Shown here: piece after piece, positions 43,109 through 51,652 of the stretch
Position numbering within the stretch: the first letter of the stretch is position 1
Layout: every line of letters begins with the position of its first letter
Assembly (NCBI GenBank): GCA_900323505.1
Contig: OOIN01000006.1
Coordinates: 558,001-622,000 of the forward strand
Reading direction: 5' to 3'
Source: Ustilago trichophora
Taxonomy: Eukaryota; Basidiomycota; Ustilaginomycetes; Ustilaginales; Ustilaginaceae
DNA: 64,000 nt
The notes under the pieces: generated by a model
The model's database searches: none
What the model was told of the DNA's origin: nothing
What the model saw: only the letters and a program-made list of their open reading frames with translations
Translations under genes and position numbers: made by a program

Positions 43109-43773
43109 GATGGAGACCTGATGACTCTGGTTGAGCGGTGACAAGCTGATAGCAAGATGATGACAACCTGCAAAGGGTTGATCCGAGCATCCCTCACTCA
43201 CTCAGCACAACTTCTTGGCGTCGGAATTCCCATCAACTGTTCCTTATTTTCGGCAGCTAACCGAAAAGTGTTGGTCTCGAGCCAAGTCAAGCTTTCTCAC
43301 GAGGTTTCCAAGCTGACGCGTGTTGGAGCGGCAGAAAAGCGGCAAACAGGCGGAGCGCGTCAGGGTGAAATGCATGTGTGCACTTGATTGAGTGCGTGGT
43401 TGGTGGGACACTCTCAAAAAGAGCCAAAAAAAAGAGCTGTGGGGCTGAGCGGCGTCGTTTTCAAAGTAGTGTGGGTTTCAGACTTTCCTTTGTCCAACTC
43501 AAAGGCGCGTGGCACTCACCATCTCACCTTCCTCTCAAACATCACCGCCATTCTATCCACACGATCACGCTCCTTATCTTGGGCCGATCAGCGCTGCTAT
43601 CAACTGCTGACGCTGTCAAACAAGTACCTTTCGATCGCAAAGCGACCAGGCCGATCCACGCGCCTAACACTGCCAATCATGATCCACTAGACTTCCTAAA
43701 TTCCATCGCCCCAGGGACATCAAACACATCTTGTCACAATCTTGCAAAACAGCAAGCCGACTATACCGCAGCC
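43109..43773. promoter_or_regulatory. Divergent promoter of ARMH3-like and Byr4-like genes
   Basis: 665 bp between start codons. A perfect 7-bp inverted repeat TTTTCGG / CCGAAAA with a 7-nt spacer lies at 43247-43267. The frame of the Byr4-like protein is open through part of this region but without conserved content. Confidence 0.5.
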
Positions 43774-46638
43774 ATGTCGCAGGTCGAAGACTGGTCCGAC
43801 GGCGACTTTGACTTGGAGCACACCGAGCTGCGTACAGACCACATCGCGTTGCAAGATGTTCATCCTCCGACTGCCACTCCTACTGAGCCCGACGATCAGC
43901 CCGACTGGGACGAAGATTTCCCCGAGGATATGCTTGACGATGCTTCCGACGAACAGACGGATACAATCAAGCTCTCTACCGCTGCTAGCTCGGCTTTGAA
44001 GCTCATGCTGGAAGCTAGCAAAGCTTCCGCGTCGTCAGTACGGCACTCCGCTCACGACGAACTCGAAGATCAGCTCCGGCCTCCAGCTCTCGACCTTGCG
44101 CGGATTTCCGAGTATGTAGCCGCCAAAGACATAATCAGTGGTGGCATGGATCAAGAAGATGCCCAAGCCTGTTCCACGGCCAGTTTCAGCACCTCTGCCA
44201 GCACGAGCTATCGCAGCATGATGGGACTCTCCACCGACCTCACAGATCCTGACAGCCCAAACAGCAAAAAGGGCGCCCACAACGCTTCCAGCATTTCCTC
44301 TCACAGCTCCGATCGCGCTCGATCTGATCTCGAGATGCAATCCTCCGAACCCGAAGACGCCCTCGAGATGGACTTTGAGCTCACACCTGACATGAACAAT
44401 CTCAGCCTCTGCTCGTCCTTGTCTCGCGCCCGTTCCAACACCTCTCTCAGTCAAGTCAGTAGGGACGTCTGGGATGACGACCCGGCTTTCAGCGCTCCGC
44501 ATTCCAGCACTACGCACACATCCGCCTCGTCTCTGCATCCGCCCTCCTTCTCTCACCATCCATCCTCAGTTAAGAGCTTGTCTGGCGAGAGCGACGCGGA
44601 TGACGAGCACGATGATCTGCTGGATGGTCTTGATCTCGGAGGAAGCATCTTTGAGGCGCATTCCAACCCCTCCGCTCAGTCGGCTCCCTTGGTCAAAGCA
44701 AAGCTCGAGGCCATGCTCGACCTCAAGCGCTCCGGCCAACAGGCCAGCTCCGATGACAACCATGGTCCAGCCACGGATTCCGATACCGGCATCGCAGCAG
44801 GTCTCATCATCACAGATGACTTTGACCTCTCGCCCAGTCGGATTGCAGCACGGGGCATTCCTACCAATCTGCATCACTCGTCCAGCGCACTTCTGCCAAG
44901 ATTGAGCATCGACAGCTCCGCCACCCGTGATGACCAAGACCACCGCCATCCCTCTCGCACTGCTTCGCACTTTTCCTATCGCATTCCCGTTCCCGAGTCG
45001 AGCGCAGCTCAGTCCTCAGGCACTCGCTCCGAGATTCGGGGCGTAGGTCGCAACCGTCTTCGCTTCAAACGATCTGCAAGCGATCTGCAGGCACATATGG
45101 CTGCTTCTGCTTCCAACCCGACGTCAACCACATCCAATAGACCTCCCAACCGCAGCAATCAGCTCACGCGCAAAAGGTCTTTGCCTTCAATGAGAACTTC
45201 GCCCCAGGTCACCTCCACGTCCGCGGTCGCTAACTCTTCTGTCACCGCTTCCACTGTTTCTGCGCGCCAGCGACACAACAGTGGTAATAACAACGCCTCC
45301 TCACACTCGCGCTCCAGGACCAAGGGCACTTCCAGACTCACCGACTCAACCGCTGCCTCTCGCGCAAGAGCAGCCGAGACAGCAGCCGATCAGCTTGCCA
45401 GGCTGCAACGGGACATCAGCGCTCCTGCTCGGCCGAGCACGCCCGTCTCGTTCCCCTCGCGCTCCGCACACCAGCCGGCATCGCGCATCTCGGTCAACAC
45501 ACGCTCAAAGACCAGATCCGATCAACAGCGGCGCAGCTCCTCAGGCGAAAGCCAACCCGTCGCTCGCCTTCTCAAGCGTTCCGCTCCCTATGGAAGCGGG
45601 GCTGAACTGGACGGTATCGACGACCTTCCGAACGCGACAAGCCCAGTCGTGCCGCCCATGCGTTCATCTCCCTCCTCTGACAAGCTCAATCTGTCTCGCA
45701 TTCATGCACCGAGCGCTTTCAGCAGCCAGGTGCCGCAACAAGGTGCTCAGTCCAAGCGAGGCGGTCGACGTAAACCCAAGAGCAAACCAGCTCTTATTCG
45801 ATCGCTAGGCGTCGGAGCCTCGCCCGCGCACAAAACCGTCAAAGGCATGCGTTGGAACGCCCAGGCGCTTCGTTGGGAGGGTAACGAAGGCGTCCTCAGG
45901 GACTTTGACCAGGTGATTCAGAGCAGCACTCGGCCCGCTCTTATTTCGCAACTCACTGGCAGCTCCACTAGCTCAGCGCTGACGCGTGCTGCTGGCTACT
46001 CTTCGCCCTTGTCGCCAGAAAGCAGCACCCTCATGAACCACATTGCGTCTGGGGCTCGAGTGGTCGGCGACATGCTCTTTGATCCTGTGCAGATGCGTTG
46101 GATCCACAAATCTGGCGATGAGGAAGAGGATGTCTTTGCGCAATTCGACGACCCGCTCGACGACGGTGACGCCTGTCACGACTCCTCCACTTCGAGGCTC
46201 AATGTCGATGGCGACAACACGGTGCGCGCCCGTCGAACGAGATCCACCGAAGCTTTTGGTCGCTTCTCAAATCCATGGACACGTCTGAGCGGCAAGCACG
46301 TCTCGGGAACCTCTGCCATGGATGAAGACGCACACGAACGCAGTGTCGGCCGCAAGAATGACCAGGCAATTCGTCGAGCTCTGTCCCGAGGCGCCTTTGC
46401 GCCAAGTGTCGGTATCGACCGTGAACTGTGGGATGCCTGCGTGCAAGCCGAGAAGAGGCACGCTGTCGAGATTGATGGATGTCTGCCGCCAGACACTGCA
46501 TCTCGTTTACGCAATCGCAGGAGATCGTACGCGTCGGACCGTCCGCTGACCATGGACGAGATCGACCGACCGCGACCTCATCTCTACTACCTTGAAAAGA
46601 TAGCAAAGAGCATCGTCAAGCCAGACAACCGAGCATGA
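43774..46638 (+). CDS. BYR4: Byr4/Bfa1-like septation-network GAP component
   Basis: A 954-residue intronless protein starting MSQVEDWSDGDFDLE. The acidic start (DWDEDFPEDMLDD) and long disordered, Ser/Thr-rich middle give way to two short conserved blocks: KTVKGMRWNAQALRWEGNE at about 688-706 and GARVVGDMLFDPVQMRWIH at about 755-775. This paired WN/WEGN and MxFDPxxMxW arrangement is typical of Byr4, the scaffold that with Cdc16 forms the two-component GAP for the Spg1 GTPase at spindle pole bodies and restrains septation. The C-terminus contains RELWDACVQAEKRHAVEID. I chose this ATG because the conserved acidic start follows; upstream codons in frame look like leader. Confidence 0.85.
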   Translation: MSQVEDWSDGDFDLEHTELRTDHIALQDVHPPTATPTEPDDQPDWDEDFPEDMLDDASDEQTDTIKLSTAASSALKLMLEASKASASSVRHSAHDELEDQLRPPALDLARISEYVAAKDIISGGMDQEDAQACSTASFSTSASTSYRSMMGLSTDLTDPDSPNSKKGAHNASSISSHSSDRARSDLEMQSSEPEDALEMDFELTPDMNNLSLCSSLSRARSNTSLSQVSRDVWDDDPAFSAPHSSTTHTSASSLHPPSFSHHPSSVKSLSGESDADDEHDDLLDGLDLGGSIFEAHSNPSAQSAPLVKAKLEAMLDLKRSGQQASSDDNHGPATDSDTGIAAGLIITDDFDLSPSRIAARGIPTNLHHSSSALLPRLSIDSSATRDDQDHRHPSRTASHFSYRIPVPESSAAQSSGTRSEIRGVGRNRLRFKRSASDLQAHMAASASNPTSTTSNRPPNRSNQLTRKRSLPSMRTSPQVTSTSAVANSSVTASTVSARQRHNSGNNNASSHSRSRTKGTSRLTDSTAASRARAAETAADQLARLQRDISAPARPSTPVSFPSRSAHQPASRISVNTRSKTRSDQQRRSSSGESQPVARLLKRSAPYGSGAELDGIDDLPNATSPVVPPMRSSPSSDKLNLSRIHAPSAFSSQVPQQGAQSKRGGRRKPKSKPALIRSLGVGASPAHKTVKGMRWNAQALRWEGNEGVLRDFDQVIQSSTRPALISQLTGSSTSSALTRAAGYSSPLSPESSTLMNHIASGARVVGDMLFDPVQMRWIHKSGDEEEDVFAQFDDPLDDGDACHDSSTSRLNVDGDNTVRARRTRSTEAFGRFSNPWTRLSGKHVSGTSAMDEDAHERSVGRKNDQAIRRALSRGAFAPSVGIDRELWDACVQAEKRHAVEIDGCLPPDTASRLRNRRRSYASDRPLTMDEIDRPRPHLYYLEKIAKSIVKPDNRA

Positions 46639-48104
46639 GATTCATCGGCACAGCTCGACGGAAGACTTGCTTTCGCTCACCCACTTCTCTTTCTCAAACA
46701 CACTACTTTCCTTTTCGTATCCGTTTCCTCTTTGTCGTGCCTTGTTCTTTTTTGCTCGCATCGCTCTGCATTAATACCCGCTTCCATTGAATGCAAACAC
46801 ATTCCTTCGTCTCACTCGTCAGGCCGAAACCAAGAGTGAGGGTACTTCCGCACGGAGAAACATATCTGAGAAGGCGACGAGGTCGAGGCATTCGCACGGT
46901 TGTCAGTGGCTTGACTTCTTCGCGCAAAAGCAGACGACCCAGGCATCCCTCTGTGGAAAACCTGTGGATCTGCTCAAGCCATGAAGCAAGAAATGCAGGC
47001 GGTTGAGAGACAACTTTGCATCGGTCTGCCCATTGTGCCTTGCACTCGTCACCTGCAAGGTAACTCAAGGGCGCAACATCAGACTCTGTCTTTATGACTT
47101 CGGACGTAACGGCGCTCGCACAAGCCTGGAGCTCATGCCGTTGAATATCTTTCCGTTGCAGGCCGGCCGAGAGGACGCTTTTGTCCATCTTGCCTTTCTT
47201 CCTGAAGGGCAGCGCCTCTCCCACGTCCTTGGTAACATTCTTAGGGGTCGCTTTGTCGTGTCATCGCATGGTGAACCCACTCATCTTTGTAAGTACTGCC
47301 ACTAATTCAGCCTTGACATGCACAGGTCCCACCTGCAACGAGAGCGGTGTGTCACATCGTATTGTAATGCATTTGATACATGAAATTGAGTGCTGTACTA
47401 CTGCTCAACCGGACCCACCCTCGACGGGTCATTTCGGTTGTCCAGTCATCACTATGACCGCCTTCTTCATTTACGAGTGCTGGGCTATTCGAGCCTGCTT
47501 GGACCTAAGTCCGCCCGGCGTACTCTTCTCGTGGCCTGCCGCTCTCACAAGGAGAGCCATATCCCACGACATGTGGCACCTCGGACACGAATCGCCGGCA
47601 TAAAAGCAAAGATCGGAGAGTTTAGTTTTTTGATTACGGCTTTTGGAGCGTGTGGAGGAAGATCGTTCGCGTGTTTTTACGCACCAGCGATTTATTTTGG
47701 TGTCGTTTGACATCATCATTCTAGCGTGGGACTGGCGTGGGACCACCAGCAAGAGGCTGCCAGGAGGGGCCTGGGAACATTTCCAGCCCATCGTGGGACA
47801 AGAGGCAAGAGGCCCGACAACATAGCGTGAGAGCCACTCGCTTGGGAACAACAACAACGATGAAATCTGAGTAGCCGCGTGCCACCAAAATGGTTTGCCG
47901 AAACCGCAGAACCGCTGCTTTGGGCGTACGTACAGTATAGCGCAGTCATTGATTGGACCCCCTCTCGTTAAAGTCGGAACTAGGCTGCGGCCTCTGTGAA
48001 TCCCATATAGACAAAGGTGGATCACAATTCTTCCCAGCCTGCGACCACCCTCCTTTTCTATCAAACGCCCTGTCTCCATTCTTCTGAACCGTAAAATATC
48101 AACA
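46639..48104. other. Intergenic region
   Basis: 1.47 kb between two rightward genes, holding the Byr4-like 3' end and the alcohol dehydrogenase promoter. The last 80 bases before the start codon are pyrimidine-rich. A minus-strand frame (46703-47224) exists but has no recognisable content. Confidence 0.45.
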
Positions 48105-49301
48105 ATGTCGAGCTCTGACGCGCACTTCGAAGGCTGGGTCGGCCACGATAAGTCTTGCATTGGCAACATGAAGTGGGAACAGTACAAGCCCAAGGAGTGG
48201 AGGGAGACCGATGTCGAAATCAAGATCGAATGCTGCGGTGTCTGCGCCTCTGACCTTCACACTGCTCGTTCCGGATGGGGACCCACTCGATACCCCTGTG
48301 TGGTAGGGTAAGTACAAGTCAACAATTTGGATGCTTCCCATTGCTGCGCTGTGTAGGTGGAACGACTGTCAGCTGACTTTGGTGCCCTTGGTATTGCTCA
48401 CATCAGTCACGAAATTGTGGGAACCGTTTCTCGCGTTGGCAAGGAGGTCTCTGGCTTCAAGATTGGCGACCGTGTCGGTGTTGGTGCTCAGTCCGACTCT
48501 TGCAAGAAGTGCGAGGCTTGCGCGGCTGGCATGGAGCCCTGGTGTGAGAACGGCATCGTTGGCACTTACAACGGCGATTACTCCAAGACCGACGGCTCTG
48601 GCTTCTCGATGGGCGGTTATGCCAAGTACTCGCGTGTTCCCGCTCATTTTGCGGTCCACATCCCCGAAGAGCTTCCCTCCACCGTCGCCGCTCCCCTCAT
48701 GTGCGGTGGTGTCACCGTCTTCAACCCTCTCAAGTCCAACGGCTGTGGTACCGAGGGCGTGAAGCGCGTCGGTGTCGTCGGCATCGGCGGTCTCGGCCAC
48801 TTTGCTCTCATCTTCGCCAAGGCGCTCGGAGCTGAGAAAATCACCGCCATCTCGCACACCCACTCCAAGGAGGAGCTCGCCCGCAAGCTGGGTGCTACCG
48901 ACTTCATCGCTTCTGGCGACAAGGACCCTTACTCGGCCCACAAGCGCTCGCTCGACCTGCTTATCCTGACCAACAACAACGGCGACATGCCCATCACCGA
49001 CTACCTCACCCTCGTCCGCCCTCACGGCAAGGTCATCGCAGTTGGCGTACCCGAAGAGCCCTGCATGCCTACTCCCCTGCCTGCTCTCGCCTTCAGCGGT
49101 GTCTTCCTCGGTGGTTCGCTCATCGGTGGACCTGGTATCATCAAGGAGATGCTCGAGCTTGCTGCGAAGCAGAACCTGAAGCCCATGATTGAGGAGAGGG
49201 ACATGAAGGACGCAAACAAGGTCGTCTCTGACATGGACGCTGGAAAGCCTAGGTTCCGCTACGTCATGGTCAACAAAGACTACGAGCCTGTCAAGGCCTA
49301 A
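48105..49301 (+). CDS. Zinc-dependent alcohol dehydrogenase (ADH6/CAD-like)
   Basis: Exons 48105-48307 and 48407-49301 join to 365 residues of the medium-chain dehydrogenase family, class of yeast Adh6/Adh7 and cinnamyl alcohol dehydrogenases, which reduce aldehydes with NADPH. Catalytic zinc ligands are Cys47 in CCGVCASDLH and the GHE motif formed exactly across the splice (G-HEIVG). The structural zinc site CKKCEACAAGMEPWC has the standard C-x2-C-x2-C-x7-C spacing. The Rossmann motif GVVGIGGLGHFALIFAK is intact. The 99-nt intron has donor GG/GTAAGT and acceptor ACATCAG; if retained, translation stops within two codons. Codon bias is strong, suggesting high expression. Substrate and cofactor are inferred from family. 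The gene converges on the Sec9-like gene (258 bp). Confidence 0.92.
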
Positions 49302-49559
49302 GCTGTGTCAGATACGTCACCGACCTCTTCAGCTCTTCTTTATATCTCCTCGTCTCTATCTCTATAGTTCTCACCGCTAATTTATGAATACAACGTATGC
49401 TAGCCATCGAGTACTATCTTAGGCGGCCAGCAAAGGGACACAAGATCAGGTTGTATCACAGCCAGCATCGGTGCCGGATGATTTGAAAGAACAGTCGCTG
49501 TGGAAAAGAAGCATGAATATACACAAGGCGGGCCAAGACTCAGCAGAAAGCGTGGTCAG

Positions 49560-50786
49560 CTACTTGATGTTCCCAAGTCGCTGTGTGCCGGCAAAGATCT
49601 TCGTGTCGAGTGTAGTCGCCTTGTCACCGATCCTCTGCAATCTCGCGTTCTGGCTATCGACTTCTTGACCCATCGCCTTGCCCAGCTGGTTGAGCCTGGA
49701 GCTGAGCATACCGATCTCGTCCAAATTCTGGTCGAGCTCATCTTCCAGCTCGTCGTCTGACTCGGTAGCCTCAAACTGGTAGCGACCGCGCTGGGCAACC
49801 TTGTTTCGCTGAGCTGCTTCTTCCGCCTTTTTGCTTGACCCGAAACGATCTTGACCGAAGCGACCGAAGCTGGCTTTGCCCGTACCAGGACCGTTCATGC
49901 TGGCGTCGAGCCTTGTCTGAGCGCTGTTGACATCGCGGCGGACAGCCTCGCGCTCTTCACGCTCTTCAATGTGTCGGGCGATGATGCGGGCTTCTTCAGC
50001 GTCGCGCTTGGCCTTCTTGTTGAACTGTATGTTGGGGCGGAAGATTGAGCGGTTGAGGGCGACTATCTCCTTAGCATTGTCTTCGGCGCGCGAGGCGTGC
50101 GCCTTGGCGAGATCGAGCGAGCGTTCCGTGTTGCCGATCTTCTCTGACTGGTCCGAGAGCTTGAACATGGTGTTGGAGGCGGTTTCTTCGGCTTCGCGGG
50201 CAATGCGCAGCGCGTTTCGAGTCGAGGAGAGCGATTCTTGCTTTGTGAAGCGCATCTGCTGCTTGATAGCTTCCACCTCATCGTCTTCTTCATCTCGCTG
50301 CTCCTCTTGCTGCTCGAGCCCATCGTATCCATTAGACGCAGATCCAGCTCCTGTGCCGCGACCGTATTCAGCTTCGAGGTCATCCTCGCCGCCATAGCCG
50401 CCCTTCTGGCCTTGGATGTTTCGTGACAGCTTGGACGACTTGCTGCCACCAGCACCTGAATACTGGTCATAGCCCGAGCCAAAGCCAGCGCTCGGCGCTC
50501 GGGCGTTGGCAAAGCGGTCTTGATAGACGGGCTGCCCGCCAGGCGCAGCGCCGTACTGCTGCTGACCGTACTGCTGTTGACCGTACCCAGCACCTCCAGG
50601 TCCAGCATAGCCTGCGTTTCCATGAGCGAATCCAGCGCCACCCCCTTGCATCGATGGTCCTGCACCGCTACCATAGCCTGCACTGCCGCCTGGAGGACCG
50701 TATTTGCCGGGGCCACTGGGTTGAGCCGATGGTGCCGACTCTACGGGCGGGATCTTACTGCTGTTCTTCTTGCCGAAAAGACCCAT
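49560..50786 (-). CDS. SEC9: SNAP-25-type t-SNARE (Sec9-like)
   Basis: A 408-residue Qb/Qc SNARE expected at the plasma membrane in exocytosis. The Qb helix is at about 178-240 with zero-layer Gln213 (KLSDQSEKI). The Qc helix is at about 346-406 with zero-layer Gln379 (GQEVDSQNARL). There is no transmembrane segment, as in the family. The N-terminal 150 residues are rich in Gly, Tyr, Gln and Ser with repeats such as GYGQQQYGQQQYG (67-79). Yeast Sec9 has 651 residues and SNAP-25 has 206, so the size is intermediate. The start MGLFGKKNS at 50786 resembles Sec9 starts (MGLKKFFK-like). A further in-frame ATG at 50822 would add 12 residues and is less likely. Confidence 0.92.
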   Translation of the reverse strand: MGLFGKKNSSKIPPVESAPSAQPSGPGKYGPPGGSAGYGSGAGPSMQGGGAGFAHGNAGYAGPGGAGYGQQQYGQQQYGAAPGGQPVYQDRFANARAPSAGFGSGYDQYSGAGGSKSSKLSRNIQGQKGGYGGEDDLEAEYGRGTGAGSASNGYDGLEQQEEQRDEEDDEVEAIKQQMRFTKQESLSSTRNALRIAREAEETASNTMFKLSDQSEKIGNTERSLDLAKAHASRAEDNAKEIVALNRSIFRPNIQFNKKAKRDAEEARIIARHIEEREEREAVRRDVNSAQTRLDASMNGPGTGKASFGRFGQDRFGSSKKAEEAAQRNKVAQRGRYQFEATESDDELEDELDQNLDEIGMLSSRLNQLGKAMGQEVDSQNARLQRIGDKATTLDTKIFAGTQRLGNIK

Positions 50787-51652
50787 CGTTCCCTTTCTCT
50801 TGTTGTGTGGTGGCAAAGGCAAGGATCGAGGGAGCTGTCTAGGGTTTTGCGACAGTGATGAGATGGCGGCGGAGCGAGAGGAGTGTGTTCAAGCTTCGAT
50901 TAAGCTGAAAGGGTCCGTTTCGCTGTCGGTGTGTAGATGGTGCGTGCACCGCCTCCTTAAAATCGAGTCTGCCGCGCGTGAACCGTTTTTTTAGACAATG
51001 TTAGACCTCATCAATTCCCTGAGCAGGAACTGCCAAATCTGACAGGCCGAAAGGATCCCTCACCTTGAAAGCTCAATTGCCATGAACTGCCCTTGTTGAC
51101 TTGGCTGTGGAATCAGAAACAAGGTTAATGAGATTGGAGTTTTGCATGATGAATCTTGTTTCTATGAAGCACGCTTGACCAAGGCTGCTCAACTGTGTAC
51201 ACAGCAGTGTTGAGGCATTGTCAGGTTTGTGCAAATTAATTCGTTTAACAAACATGGTTTTCGCCTCATCTCCAATTCTCTAGAGCAATCACCACTGTAA
51301 TCTGCACAATGGTGCCAGTATGTGGCTTTTGACAGCAAGCGCTGGCAAGACAGAGCTGCTGTGCAGCTCACTTATGATGTGATTTCTGTTATCTTTGCTC
51401 AACGGTCCCACTGCTGTCTCCAACACCACAGCTGGCACAGCACAATCACCACCACCACCTCAATGTCACAACCTTCTCTGAAGCATGCAGTCAGCATTTG
51501 TGACACCTCTCAAGAGAGCGTAACAAAACCGGACATGACGAGAGTGTGGCACAGACAGTCAGTCCTTTTTTGGGCACCATTGCACAAAGCGCTGCTCGCC
51601 TCATAGGCAGATACTGTGTACTGTACTTTAGACTAGGCACATTCAATTGCAT
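50787..51652. other. Intergenic region
   Basis: 866 bp between the Sec9-like start and the Pex8-like stop (both leftward). AT-richer than its surroundings in 50990-51300. I see nothing coding. Confidence 0.45.

Noticed and set aside
46703..47224. A 173-codon minus-strand frame upstream of the alcohol dehydrogenase
   Set aside because: Mixed composition without motif; overlapped by equally open frames on the other strand, so no coding preference.
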